From Climacteris rufus (taxonomy: Eukaryota; Chordata; Aves; Passeriformes; Climacteridae): 64,000 bases of DNA. Position 1 is the first letter of the stretch. Each line of letters begins with the position of its first letter. The stretch lies in assembly GCA_013398175.1 (NCBI GenBank), contig VZRZ01005953.1:248001-312000 (forward strand). Reading direction: 5' to 3'. A program made the position numbers and the translations under genes. Positions 1-16,474 of this stretch are shown here, one piece after another. The notes under the pieces are model-generated. The model saw nothing but the letters and a program-made list of their open reading frames with translations, searched no databases and was not told the origin of the DNA.

Positions 1-2297
<2,297 letters not shown>

Positions 2298-2393
2298 CTT
2301 GATAAACAAAATGAAATCCTTTAGCTGTTATTGGTCCAACTGAAGTAAATCTGACCGTGATCTGGTTCCCCGAGCTCAATGGAAGGGATTCAC
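2298..2393 (-). CDS. CSMD3: CSMD3 exon: last third of a CUB domain (probably CUB10)
   Basis: This 96-nt exon (32 codons, phase 1-1) has acceptor CATTGTTTGAGTAG and donor GTGAGA. It encodes ESLPLSSGNQITVRFTSVG, then PITAKGFHFVYQ, the C-terminal strands of the CUB domain ending in the usual GFHFVY. The acceptor has only a T-rich, purine-interrupted tract. The position that is Ser-Asp in the preceding CUB (RSDGS) is Ser-Val here (TSVGP). The final G joins CT of the next exon to form Ala. The three CUB10 exons add to 327 nt, exactly as for the previous CUB. Confidence 0.92.
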
Positions 2394-3394
<1,001 letters not shown>

Positions 3395-4929
3395 TTAACA
3401 TACAGTTTTAAAAATAATTACATCAGCTGTCTTGGTGCTGAATGTTGGTAATATTTCACACAATTACAGCAGAAAAGGATAAAAATATACATAAAAGAGA
3501 TAATGAAGATACAGAAGCCATACATATAAATACAATCATTAAAAGATTCTAGTAATGAGGGAACAAAACAATTTTTCTGCTGTTGAATATTCAACAATGT
3601 TTCAACAATATTCATCAATATTTCAAATTCTGTGCCCTCCCCCATCTCAATTCTAAGTGCAATGTTTTCCTTTTTAATTCCAGGCATATGATTATATATT
3701 GTGCTTTATTAATTAATTTCATTGATAACTCTCTGCAACTTTTACTTACCTTGGAATGTTTCATTTTTCTTAACAATATTAACATTCAATGCATTTTTAC
3801 CTTTGTGTCATAAATGAGCAACTGATTGAAGACAACAAACACTTTTCAGAATACATCTATTGAATCATACAAGTCTAATTTTGAAGTCATTCTAGTAGAA
3901 CAACTCAATGCAAGGCCTATTTTTACATTTAAGTTCAAAAGTTTGTGTAGGCCATTTGCATCACAGGTGTTTTCACTTTCAATACAAGTAGATAGTGAAA
4001 AGAAAAATAATTTTTTAGGTTAGTTCTGATCCTAGTTCCTAGAAAGTATTTATATCCAACACTACTAGCAACAAAAGGGAAAATTACTTAGCGACTATCC
4101 AGGTAAAAAAGTGGAAGCACTCAGATATTTTTAGGTACTGGAAAACATAAAGAGAAACAGCATCTGAAGACTGAAAGTCACTTGTCCAAACTTGACATCT
4201 AAAGTTGGGCTGCAAATTATTTCTGAATCTATGCTCATCTTGACCTTCAATGCTTTGCAGTAATGCTATTTAAAAATAAAGTATCTTTTTTCCTGTGTTT
4301 TGTGCTTTAACATTTTACTTACATATTTATTTGTCTTTTATTTTACAAGATCAACAATGAAAGGCTATTCAAAAAAGATTTAATTTTGAAATGTACATAG
4401 TTACAACACCAATTTATGCATTTCCTCAAAAATAAACAAAATACATTTCTATGGGGTTTTTTTACATGTTTTCATTTGTGCAATTTTTTAAATGTCAAAA
4501 TTCCAGGTAAAGTGTAATGTTAATACTGCCAATAATTTAGGACAGTAAGGGAATCTATTAATTGAAAATATGTCAGCACAAGCAAGCTCCCTTATGAACA
4601 GGTGAGAGCTAGATGAGAGGACTTTCCGTGCCTCTAAGTATTTAGATGTTTCTATGGCCTTCACCACTGTAACATCTGGACACTTTCAATGAGTTTGGAA
4701 AGCATCTAAGAAAAGACAGAATTGGCTAAAAAGAGTTTCCTAGTTAAAAATTTTATCAAAGAAATTTTAATTTCACTTTTAGAGTAAGAAATAAACATAT
4801 ATAGAGTTTACAAAAACAAAAGGAAAAAAAAGAAAAAAGACTGGTATAGTTTAAATAGTATTAGATTAAAGAACAGTATTCTGTGTATAATTCCTATTGC
4901 AAAAATTAGAAAATAACAGACTAGAAGCC

Positions 4930-5874
4930 TTCACTGGTCCAGTACAGTCCTTCTCCAGACAGGATGGCCATTTAGAGCAGATTGCTCAGGCCCATGTATA
5001 GTCAGGTTTTTAGTATCTCCAGGGATGGAGACCCCACAACCACTTTGAGCAACCTGTCTCAGCATCCTGTCTCCCTTACAGTAATAGTTTGTATCCCTTG
5101 CCTTGCCTTGCCTTCCCTTGGCTGAACAGTCCCAATTCTACTTTTAATCATCTTGATCATCTCCAATAGTTGGAGAAGGTGACCAGGACTATTTTCTCTA
5201 TCGCCTCCCCAGGTATAGAGGTTAGACCAACTGGCTTATAGTTCCCTTGATCCTTCTTCTTGCTGTTTTTGAAACTAGGAATGTTGTTTGTCTTCTTCCA
5301 GCCCCAGGGAACCTCCCTCAGCTGTCATGAGGTAACTGACTTCCCATGCACTCCATGTCTCATGGGCTTGTGTTTCTGCAGTTTAAGTGCTCCCTCAACC
5401 AGTCCTCCTCCAAGTCATCCTTACTCTAGACTCTTCTGCTGGTCTCAGGGTACTGGGATTGTTCTAGATTTGTTTGCTGGTAAAGACTGTACCTAAGAAG
5501 ACATTTATTAATTCATGTTTCTCTACATCCTTTTTCATCGGGGACTTCACCTCAGATTCAACTCTAGATGGGTTTTGGCTTTCCAAACCCATCTTTCCAG
5601 TGGTTTCAAGTGTTTGTATTCCTCCCCAAAAATCTGGCCCTGCTTCAACCTCTTGAACTTCTCTTTTTTTCATGTTAAAATTTTATCAGCAGATCTTTGT
5701 TCATTTATGCAGGCTCATTGCCACCTTTGTTTGATAGTCTGATCATTGGCATGGACCATTTCTGTCTTAAAGTGGTGATCCCTGAAAATTAAATTTATTT
5801 CCTGGACTTCTCATCTCTCCAGGCAAATGTACAGTCAGATTCTTCCAAAAGAGATCCCTGAATTGCTCTCATTT
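4930..5874 (-). repeat. CR1 LINE fragments, minus orientation
   Basis: 4930-5090 resembles the CR1 3' region read in reverse (ATCTCCAGGGATGGAGACC, GCAACCTGTCTCAGC). From about 5130, the stretch around 5215-5320 resembles the CR1 reverse-transcriptase coding region in reverse (ACTGGCTTATAGTTCCC, TCTTCTTCCAGCCCC). Reading frames are broken by stops. The fragment is interrupted at 5875-5879 by the target duplication of the solo LTR and may resume after 6452. It is a degraded, 5'-truncated non-LTR retrotransposon. Confidence 0.7.
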
Positions 5875-5879
5875 CTGAC

Positions 5880-6447
5880 TGTATTGGGTCTGACTGAGGT
5901 AGAGAACATTTTTCCTCAGCAGCCCTCACAGTGCTGTGCTTTGCATTGGTAGCTGGAAGGGTGTTGATAACACAGAAGTGTTTTGGCTACTGATGAGCAA
6001 CACTGGCCCTCCAACATTCCTTCCTCCTCCCATCAAGTAGCTGGAAGTGGGCAAGATGCTGGGAGGGGACACAACCAGGCCAGCTGACCCAAATTAACCA
6101 AAGCAGTATTCCATACCATACGCCATATCAGATATAAAAGCTAAGGGAGAGAGGAGGAATGGTGGGGGCATTCATTATCTTACCATGTTTGCCTTCCAGA
6201 GCAACCTCTACATGTGCTGAGGCCCTGCTTCCTGGGAAGTGTCTAAACATTGATGGGAAGTAGAAACTGACTTTTCCCTTTGCTTATGCACATGCACACT
6301 TTTGCTTCTCTGTTTTTACTTTAATAAACTGCCTAACTCAACCTACTAGTTGATTTCCATCTTACTCTCTCTCCCCTCTCCCGCTGGGAAAGGAGGGATA
6401 GAGCAGCTTGGTGAGCACCTGGTGCCAGCCAAGGTCAAACCACTACA
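5880..6447 (+). mobile_element. Solo LTR of an avian endogenous retrovirus, 5-bp target duplication
   Basis: This 568-bp element starts TGTATTGGG and ends ACCACTACA. It is flanked by an exact direct repeat CTGAC at 5875-5879 and 6448-6452. It has a TATA box (TATAAA, 6133-6138) and a polyadenylation signal (AATAAA, 6323-6328), both plus-strand, so it is antisense to CSMD3. Sequence landmarks (AGCTGACCC, ATTCCATACCATA, the start of R/U5) match a widespread avian LTR family that also supplies the copies near 30.9, 49.8 and 52.0 kb. A 5-bp duplication suits ERVL-like integrases. No internal viral genes remain. Confidence 0.88.
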
Positions 6448-8009
6448 CTGACTCAGCAGAGAATTAAACTCAACTCAAAATTCAAACCTTTACAGATAGC
6501 ATGTAATTGTCACTAACACTGGTACTGATCAAGTAGTATTGATCTGGATAAAATATAGTTATTTTATAAATTATGCCAGCTATTTGATCTAAAGAAATAC
6601 TCACAGTAACTTACATAAATATCAATGGAATAAGATGATAATATAATTCTTCACCCTGGGTTTCCCCTTCTCAGGGATATTTCGTGTGCCTAATGATTTA
6701 TTGACCTCAGAAAGCTCTAGTGTAAAATCAAGTCCACCACTGATGTAATTCACTTGCCTTTAAGATAATGCCAGAAGGAATAACGTGGTTTAAGCATTGT
6801 TATTACATAAACTGAAATGTGTAATTCCTATAAGCCCTCCTGGTGAAGCTCCAGATATTTGCTTCAAGGCTGAATCAGCATTTATAATGATGGGTCTTAG
6901 TAACTGTCCCTGACAAAGGACAGACAAATCAGAATCTATTTCAGTCTGGAAAAGACATACATGAGCTATATCATGGTCATTATTTCTAAACTAATGTCAC
7001 TCTTTCTCTTACACCAAATTAGTTTGAAGAACTGAGAAAAAGCCCAACAAATAAAAAACCCAGATAAAGCAATTGATTTGTTAAGAATGATAATTTAAAA
7101 TTGTGCTTGAAAATGACGGTTTAGATAATCTTGTCTACTATATTTAAAATAGGTTTCTTCTAATTGTAAATGAAAAATTAAAGTGTTCAGGTGTCTAGAA
7201 GCTGTGGTATAAAATAGGTCTAAATTTAGGGCTAAAGGTTTTCCTCAGAATTTAAGGTTACACTGCAGAAGTTAACTTGTCATAGTTTCAAATATCATTT
7301 CTGTCATCAGTCTAAATAGTCTTTCCAAAAGAGAATTTTGTTCAGAATACTATGAAAATTTTATTTCACAGTGAAAAAACCCCATAAAAATCTGTTTCTA
7401 CAACAACTCTGCTGATTATATGCTCTCTTTGCTTATGATTTAGCTGTGGGTTTTTTTTCCCTATGACCTCCTATAAAGGAATTACAATACCATATTTAAT
7501 TCTTTTTTAAGGACAAAAAAAGAGGAAGAAGTCCACGTTTTTGAGAAACTTCTTTAAAAAGCAGAGAAAAAGAAATCTCTCACTAGAGAAATAGCCTCCA
7601 TGGTGATTAAGGATAACAAGTATGCACTAAGAAAGAAGGAATGTAAATTTCTCATGCATCTTAACTCCCAAGTCTGCAGACCCCATTCACTGTGGTTCAT
7701 GGTCAGTCAGCCAAATGATAAACAACAATGGAGTAAATCTGTGTTTTAAATAAACAGGATTCAGGCATAACTACAGGAAGCAGGAAACTACTGTGAGAGG
7801 TTTTCTCTCAATGAGAAAGACTCAGCAAGTCTTTATGGTTGATCATATTAGTGTCATCAATGAAATGACCATCTGATAGGAAAAACTCTTGTACCCATTC
7901 TCATTAGAAAGACAGGAATTCTTCACAAAATAGACACCTGCATCAAGATTTGACTACACTAGTATGATGACAATCACTTTCAACCAGTTTCTTTGCAGGA
8001 TTTACAGAG

Positions 8010-8034
8010 TTTTGTTTTGTTTTGTTTTGTTTTA
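8010..8034. repeat. (TTTTG)n microsatellite
   Basis: About five consecutive TTTTG units. Confidence 0.85.
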
Positions 8035-8310
8035 AGAAGAGGAGGGGAGGAAAGATAACTTATTTTTGTGTTTTCTTGGGGGAAACAACATTGTTTAAAC
8101 TTTTCATGTCTACAATTTCCTTTGGATGTCACTTTTAAGACACCTCAAACCAGCCACAGAGTAGCCTTACAAAAATAAAATGCATTAAGAAATAGCAGAA
8201 TATCTGCATCTAGAAATATTTTAAAGTTAAGGTTCACCATTTATTTATATGAAGTAACTTAGAGCTCATGACTGCAAGTCAAGAGTTTTGCATAAAATAG
8301 TTTAATCCTG

Positions 8311-9472
8311 TGTAGTGGTTTAGCCCTGGCTAACGACCAAGGCCCCACTAGTACTGCTCTTTTCCCCCTTCCAAATTGAACTGTGTTACTAAACCATGAT
8401 AAGAAATGCTGGCAGAGGAGCAAAATCAGGCTGAGACAAGGTCAGTGCTTCTAAGTGATAAAGTGAATTTATTACAGAGTCAAAGGAGCCAGCAAAAACA
8501 AAGGAACATCTCCTAAACATTCTTCCTCCGCCGTCCTCCCATCCCCCCCCTCAAAAGCTTCACAGCCCTCTCTCTTCTNNNNNNNNNNNNNNNNNNNNNN
8601 NNNNNNNNNNNNNNNNNNNNNNNNNNNNNNNNNNNNNNNNNNNNNNNNNNNNNNNNNNNNNNNNNNNNNNNNNNNNNNNNNNNNNNNNNNNNNNNNNNNN
8701 NNNNNNNNNNNNNNNNNNNNNNNNNNNNNNNNNNNNNNNNNNNNNNNNNNNNNNNNNNNNNNNNNNNNNNNNNNNNNNNNNNNNNNNNNNNNNNNNNNNN
8801 NNNNNNNNNNNNNNNNNNNNNNNNNNNNNNNNNNNNNNNNNNNNNNNNNNNNNNNNNNNNNNNNNNNNNNNNNNNNNNNNNNNNNNNNNNNNNNNNNNNN
8901 NNNNNNNNNNNNNNNNNNNNNNNNNNNNNNNNNNNNNNNNNNNNNNNNNNNNNNNNNNNNNNNNNNNNNNNNNNNNNNNNNNNNNNNNNNNNNNNNNNNN
9001 NNNNNNNNNNNNNNNNNNNNNNNNNNNNNNNNNNNNNNNNNNAAGTCTCTCACCACAGGCTTTGAAGATGTATCAGTTCCGATGCTGCAGGAACCTCCTC
9101 CTCCATTGCTTCTCTTCTTTGGCAGACTGGCATCGTTTGCTGGCTTTCATATCTGATGTTTCAGTTGTTCTTCTCTGTTGTTTGCTATACTCCCTCTCCT
9201 CTGCCTAACCTACAACCTACATGACTACAGGGCTACATGGCGCGCGCCTGCGTACTACAGAGATTGCTTCTTAAATATACTGTCACAGAGGCATTTCTGT
9301 CCTTCCTAATTGGCCCAGCTGTGGAAAACAGCACATCAATCTCCCAGGAGCCATCAGAGATAGGCCCTGACTGGACAGCTGTGGGAGCCTCTGGAAGCTC
9401 ATTACAGGAGCCATCTTTTGGCCCCTACCACACCCAAAAAGCTAGACCTCCCAAACTTATCAAACCACCACA
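8311..9472 (-). mobile_element. LTR-like element containing an assembly gap
   Basis: The ends form an imperfect inverted terminal repeat: TGTAGTGGTTTAG at 8311 against the reverse complement of AAACCACCACA ending 9472 (TGTGGTGGTTT). This is typical of avian retroviral LTRs. On the minus strand there is an AATAAA (8468-8473) and a TATTTAA (9271-9277), which suggests minus orientation. The distance between them, including 464 unknown bases, is long for one LTR, so the element could also be an LTR with extra sequence. No clear target duplication is visible. Class cannot be assigned. Confidence 0.55.
8579..9042. other. Assembly gap (464 N)
   Basis: A run of 464 unknown bases within the LTR-like element, bordered on the left by a C-rich, CT-rich stretch. 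Any apparent reading frame across it is an artefact. Confidence 0.99.
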
Positions 9473-10779
9473 TTATGGAAATTATATTTAATAAAATCAG
9501 TGATGATAAAGGTAAAAAGGCTTATTGTGACCCTTTGCTGTCTTAATCTATGATGACAGGAGAAAAAATTACTTCTACTCTAATGTTAAAAAAGTCAGAG
9601 TCTACCTCCTGTTGCAATTTATACCTGCCAGTCCTACTGGAACATAGCCTTTCTCTCTAAATGACTCCTTTCATTTCAGTATTTAGCTTCATAACAAGCA
9701 GCAGATAAGAAAAAATGTATTAAGTTTTCCTTTGTGTTTAGGATGGACCAGCAATACACTGTGGTGTATTGAACTAGAAATACAAATGACAGATTGACTC
9801 AATATTTTAAAATTATCTTATACTCATGTAGACACCAAATAAACTGATATTTTCCCCCTTCTGCCTGAGAAAAATGTGCAGTAAAACTGCAGGATAATTT
9901 GAGTGTATGTTGGGCTTTCTGAAGATAAGTAATTGAGCGTATGATGGGCTTTTGTTCAGTAATCTGTGCAAAGGTTTTTGAAGGAAAAGACTGAAAGAAG
10001 ACATCCTAAAGAGATTATCTTACAGAATTCATGCATAGGAATATTGGTCTCAGTAAAGAAATCTAAATAAATTTTGACGAGCTCACATAAAAGTATTCGA
10101 AGATCTGACCTTTTACTGTTCAGTGGAATATCTCAGTTTGACATAACACTGAGTATGTCTGGGTTAGCACTGCTACTATCACTTCCAAATGAAAATAGAA
10201 GCAGAGGTATAATTTTTTTGAATGCTTCTCCTCTTACAGTTCCAAACATTTGGTTGTCTGCCAGTTACTGTTAATACATTAAGTCTACTTTGTGTCTTAC
10301 AGAGACACAGATAAACATTACTGTGTAATAGTAATCTTTAGTGGTATCAGTTACATTTCTCTGTAATGGTTGACATTTCTTAGCATATGCTGTAAACAGG
10401 AAAATTACTAATTGTTTGCAAATACAGAGTAGAGTCCCTGCTAATAGTATCTTGTTGGGTAAATCTTGATTCATTTCCAAATAACAGCATAAAACTGTTG
10501 CCTAGCCTGACCTTGGAAAAAGTAAAAATTAATTCCAACTGTATAAGCCTCTGGGATGCACTGCAGACTAGATGTCAAACTAAGGCTAGTGATGGGTTTA
10601 CGTGTAAACCATTGGAAAGGGTATTCCTACTGACATGAGTTAAGGATAGAGAAGTGCTGAGTGACTTGAGCAATGAAACTAATTTGATATATTAATGTTA
10701 CAAAAAATAATCAGATATAAAAATAAAGAGAACAATTATATAACTAAAAATGAAAAGTTGCTAAAGTGGTCTAAAGGTA

Positions 10780-10840
10780 AAAGACACACGCACATACATA
10801 GGTACATATAACAAATATATATACACACATATATACATTT
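10780..10840. repeat. Imperfect (CA/TA)n microsatellite
   Basis: Alternating purine-pyrimidine stretch of ACACAC, ACATA and ATATATAC words. A similar imperfect TATG/TATA run is at 15175-15212. Confidence 0.7.
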
Positions 10841-11186
10841 TCCATAGCTACTGAATTATTGATTAGCTTTCCAGTGTATAAAAGTATGACTATATAAGAC
10901 AAATCTTCAAAAGTCCTCAAATATAACAGAATTCTATTTCAATGTCATATTTATAGCAAAAATTTACTGTTATTAGCAAATTAATATGAGTGATCAACAT
11001 AAAAATCATGGAAGTTTTCCAAACCACACATAGATGTGCCAGTTCACTGAACTTGAATAGGGTGAGTCAATTTGAATTTATACTAATTATTCTCAATGTA
11101 TGTGACATGCACCACGGTCTAGTTCTTAATCTCTTAGACTGTAGAAAAAGCCTTTACTGAATTATCTGTTTTTCATCAAGAGTTAC

Positions 11187-11470
11187 TGTGGATGACAGAG
11201 CCTTTGAGAAATTCTCTTTTCCCATACAAACTATACGAAACAAACAGATAACGCTTAAACATCTGGTGTTTGTCCTGAGATGTTTTGATTCAGACCGAGT
11301 GTTTTGGAACTGGGTGTTGTGAGGTCCCAGCTATCATCTCGTGGGGTGTTTGAACACCTGATGGGGTCTTACCATATATAAAGGGGTTATAATAATAAAC
11401 GCGGCCACTGCTGCTACTGCTGCTTTTAACTGGACTGGCTGTGTGTCTCCTTGCTTGCTCTCTAACGACA
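11187..11470 (+). mobile_element. Probable short solo LTR
   Basis: A compact promoter and polyadenylation arrangement (TATATAAA near 11374, AATAAA near 11395) is followed by a CpG-containing tail that ends CTCTAACGACA at 11470. The tail resembles the ends of the two short LTRs at 40.4 and 63.1 kb (TTAAC, GTGTCTCC, GCGACA). A TGTGGATGAC start at 11187 is a guess. The flanks AGTTAC and AGTTGT match at four of six bases, so the left border is uncertain. Confidence 0.5.
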
Positions 11471-12819
11471 AGTTGTTGGTGTTCCTTTGGTAGACTCAAC
11501 TAGAGATGTCAAATGGAGTCCTACATTTCCTGGCATGACATGCAGAAGATTAGGGAAGAAGTGACAGAATAAAGGATTCTCTCTGCAAACAGGTAAGAGG
11601 TAAGGAAGGGCAGAAAGAAATCTGGTTCTTAAAGCTTTCATGCTTTCCTCCCACAGATGAAGGTGAAGCAAATAGCTGTTCCATTCTATGATCTCAAAAA
11701 GCAGGAACACACAGATCTAGGCTGAGCTGCAAGCCATTCTCTGCTGTTTTTCCCTTTGTTTTAATTTCATATGGGAAGTGCTGAATGGAAACATGCTGGT
11801 TTGTCCTCTCTCCTCTTACTCTATTCCTGCATTCCCAGACGAGGAGAGGAAGAAGGAGATGGGATCTGCTACATTTCATGTTAGAGAAAAGGAAATGTTT
11901 ATCTGAATGTATGAAAAGACAATGAAAATACGTTTGGGGACAGAAGATGGGGCAGTTATTTACACTAGAAGCTCAGCATGAAGAAGTGATGTGAAACTGC
12001 ATAGAAAAAACCTTACATGTATATTTCCCCACAAATGGGCATAATTCCATATAAAATGTGAGATTTAGGACTTTTCCTGGAGCTGGAACAGGAGTGAACT
12101 CTCCTAATTAACATTTTCTGCTTTCTTCTAAAATCAACAGAGTTTATTACACTACATAAACTATCATTCTCCTCTGATTTCAAGCCTCAGCCTCCCTTTC
12201 TCCTTCTCCCTTTCTGCAGCTCACATCACTCTCCCCGGCCTGAATCATCATGCATCACATGCAAAGCTCTTTTGGCCTCTGCAACAACACAACAGTAGAG
12301 GGGAAAAAGTTAAAACAGTATTTTTTATTTATTGCTAGTTATGTCATGCTATACTATTAATTACAGAGTATATTATTTGCAATAATTTAAAAATCACTAG
12401 CATGTTGCATCTGCAACATCTGTAATACAGAACCCTGAAAGAAGCATCAAACCATACAACTTCTTTTCTCTGTATTGACTTGTTTTGATTTTACTCAACT
12501 GAAATTCAAGTATCTATTATTATCATTTGTTTAAACAACTAACACTGATTTATTTATTCCCATGGACAAAAAAAAAGTATTTTATAATTTTAACTTTAAT
12601 GCTCTTCATGCTTCTTATTTTATATTTGAAAGGTTGAATTTATCTTTATTTCTTATCTCAAACCATGATCTTTTATGCCTCCAGTTCTTCTCTCCAGTCA
12701 CCCACAAGAGAGAAGAGGGATGACAGAGCAAGTGGCAGTGTGGCTTTAACAGAAGCACTAAACTGGGGAATACCATTCCCAAACAGCAACACTGTGAAAT
12801 CTGCTTGACTTTCTATTTT

Positions 12820-12838
12820 CTTTTTTTTTTTTTTTTTT
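12820..12838. repeat. Poly-T tract
   Basis: Uninterrupted run of about 18 T. Comparable homopolymer runs occur near 14290 (A), 23090 (T), 34566 (T) and 62486 (A). Confidence 0.9.
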
Positions 12839-15800
12839 AGTTTTTGAATGAATGTCAGTTTCAATGCCTTGCATGAAAAGTGTACCTCTCATATATTGCC
12901 AATGTTATTTCTAAACCAGGGAAAGAGGGTTGAAGTGGTAATACAACTGAAGTAGAACAGTTTGACACAAAAAAAATATAGATGGCCATGGCAATAACTG
13001 CACTTTGTTTAACAGACTGAGAGCAAGTTAACAGACTTGCAGCACTGACTAAAGTGAGCAATGGAAATTTAATCTGACTAAAAGCTGCATGAAGAAGCCT
13101 ACTGATAAGTTAGACAGTATACTGTTTGACAGAAAAGTGTACCAGTTTCAAAATAGCCTACTGAAACACTTTAATGAAGATGTGCAGACATTCTCCTATA
13201 TTATTTCAGTCCTACATGTAGTCTTCCTTGAAAACTAAGGTAGCTCTTTGGTCACTAGCCATGTTTTTTAATTATGTATTTTTTGTGGTATGTAACACAA
13301 CACATTTTAGATGTATGATAGTGCCTCACATATCTATCAGTGATTAATGATGTAATCTTAACTAAAAGCAGAAGAATGAGAAAATTATGTTTCACATCTA
13401 CTTGGAACAGGCTGTTTATTGCTAATTTTTCTATTCCAGTCTCTGAACTGAACAAGAACTTTTGTTTTTTTCCTATAGATCTTAATACAGTAATCTGTAC
13501 ATAATAGAAGGAATAGCCAAAGAGATAACAGAGCAAAAAAAAATGTTTTTATTGGAGTCTCTTGTGATTATAATAACATAATCATTCATAAAACTATTAT
13601 CTGTAAAGACACAAATTACATGAAGTTCAAATTAATTGTATTCTACAACCCCTTCATTGTAGTTCTGGGAAGAATTGACTTTTTATCGTAAGAAAATTAT
13701 TAAAAAAAAATGTAGCAAGGGAACATAAAATTAGCCAATGAGGTATTTAAATAAGGTGCCCAAATTTGAAGGCTTTTCTTCCCTTGATAAACATGTGGTT
13801 AAGTCTCTCTCTAATGTTTATGGAGGGACCACATGGAAACTAACCTCTTAAGTAATGTACATAATAAAAGAAATAAACAATTTAAACTCTGGGGTAACAA
13901 TAGTAATAATAAAAATAATACAGTAATATAACAATATTAATCCATAAATTAAAAAAAACTTACTAAGACATGAAGTTTAATTCAAGCCATTATGTAATAA
14001 GGGTTCTAGATTTAATGGCAAAGTCACTTTGAAAAAACTCTGTTTCTCCAATCACCTCTCAGTTAATTTAGAACTACAAATTAAAAGTACAACAGCTTTC
14101 TGTGTATAATAATTATCTTTTATCATCCTACTAGTAGATGTTATTGTTCAGATCAGATGATTAATCAGTTCATTCATCTGAACCAAATTATCAGCTTACT
14201 GAATCATGTGGATGAAGTTCATATTTGAGTAATTACTTTTCTTTTCATTAGTAAGCAAGCCCAAAAGGACTCCCAGTGGAATAGCAAGGAAAAAAAAAAA
14301 AGGGAGAAAATGTTGAAATAATCCTTCCTTATCAAAATCATCAAAAAGTATATAAGAAAACCTGTGAAAGGAAAACGTGACCATATTCCATTCATTTGAT
14401 AGTAGTAAATAGGAGAAACAGGTCTTCATGGATATGATCCCTATAGTAAATGTAACAACTGAGAGTTTCCAGTCAGTCTGGCAATAGATGTGTTGCCGGT
14501 CTGCCTCAGCCTATAACTGAAATGTGAACTCAAAACGTAGGGAGTGTTTCAAGACCTAAATGAGACACTTTTTTGTTTGTGGAGAAAGCAAATCTTACAT
14601 AACAATCAGCTTGTCATTTCAGGATCCACAGTCCTCTAGAGAAAATGGGAATGGGCGAAAGGAGGAAGAGAGAAAGAGGAACAGACAGCTTGGAGAAATA
14701 AAAGTTTGACTTGGTGATTCAATAATGAGAAACTTCACAAAATGCAGGTTTTTTGAGAAGCCTATTTCTGATTGCCTATTATAGCTTCTAAACAGTGCAA
14801 GTGAGAGTTTACCATCCCGTGTATTTTAAAATGACAGGTCTGTGTAGGCCTCAAGTACTAAAGCAAAAAGTAGAGTAGTCCATGCAATGTTACATTTAAT
14901 ATGTACACTGTTAGAGTGGAATTTGGGGTGTGATAGTCACAACAAGAGAACCACATCGCCCAGACATCATTCCAAATACATTTACAAAACCTGGAAAGAT
15001 GTGGTACAGTTGCTTTACCAGAGCAGTCCTCTTGGGTAGGTCTCACCCCATGCCAATAACAAAGTTTCTTTACCTTTTTCTTCACATACAACACTCATAA
15101 TCAGTTAGAGCTCGGCAAGTCTCATTAGTTGAGTGTTACTTTCAGAGAGGCTTTACCCTTTGACAAAATATACTTATATGTGTATGTATATGTATCTATA
15201 CATATGTATATACTTTTCCTGTTTGTCCCATTCTTTCTTCTTTTCATCCCTTGTAATCATCAGATGACATGGTCCTCCTCCAATTTCTTGCATTATTGGC
15301 CTAATCTAGGTGCCACCTTTCAGAAACAACAGGACTGTTCTTCACTTGTTTCCACATTGGCCTCCAAAACCAGAAATTCAACATCTTCACTAAGTTACAA
15401 CTCAAAGCAATTTCCTCTCACCAAGTAGCCATATTTTGATAGTCTTCTAATGACTTCTCAAAATACATTTCAAATTCTAAACTCTTATAAAAGGGTGGGA
15501 TTTTTTTTTTGCCACAAAAAATATGTGCAAGAAGCCGCCTTTCAAGTTTGATTTTTTCCCCTTAGAGAATTTATTCACATCTTCTTGAAACTTACTCCTG
15601 TTATCAGAGCAGATGTAATTCAGCTGTATCTAAAATTAAACTAGAAAATGTCTTTAAAATTACTATGAATGAATAATTAGATACAAACAGCAAATGGCTA
15701 ACACTCCCCGACCTCCCCTTTTCTCCAGTAAAACAGATTGTTTAGAGATTTAGAGATGTTTTAAAGTATGTGGAATAGTCACGAAGTTCTGGAGTCAGGA

Positions 15801-16474
15801 ATACAAATGGAAGAAACACAAAAAATAATAATAAAATAATAACAAAATAACAAAAAATAACAAAAAAATATAGCAAAATATACTGAAGGTTGCAAAGACC
15901 TTTTTATTTGTTTTCTAAACAAAGGTAATTAAAGCGAAATCACTGAGAGAAATTCAGAATCCTTGAAGTTTATATCTGTGTACACAGTGATGAACACAAA
16001 TATTTGAGTCAATACAGATAAGCTTACTTGAGAGAGCAATGGCTTATAGCCAAAGGAATACAACAATGGAAAAGTGAGAAATATGAATTATAACTATATT
16101 AATAGGGCCTAATAGTGAAGAATTTTATAAGCAGAAGATGTTTTGTAAAAGAATTTTTTGAAGTTCCTTGATCCTAGTCTGATCCTAATTAATTCCTTCC
16201 CTGAAAGACATCAGAATACTTCAGGATGGAAACTTGGCAATGCTTACAATGATTTCTCATGGTTTCCCTGTCCAGGAATCTCTGTCCTCTACTGCCAACC
16301 TGTGATACTTAGGTATTGGGGAGTAGGCACTTCTGCAGTTGTTCTGTTAGGCTGATTTTCCTATTGATTTTTGGAGCTACAAAATCAGAAAATGCAGTGG
16401 ACAGGGAGAAATACAGCAAAAAACCTAAACCACCAAAACCAAAAAAACCACAAACCCCAAGAGAAAGAAAGGTC

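Noticed and set aside
8472..9056. 194-codon minus-strand frame
   Set aside because: It is mostly unknown residues translated from the N gap, so it is an artefact.
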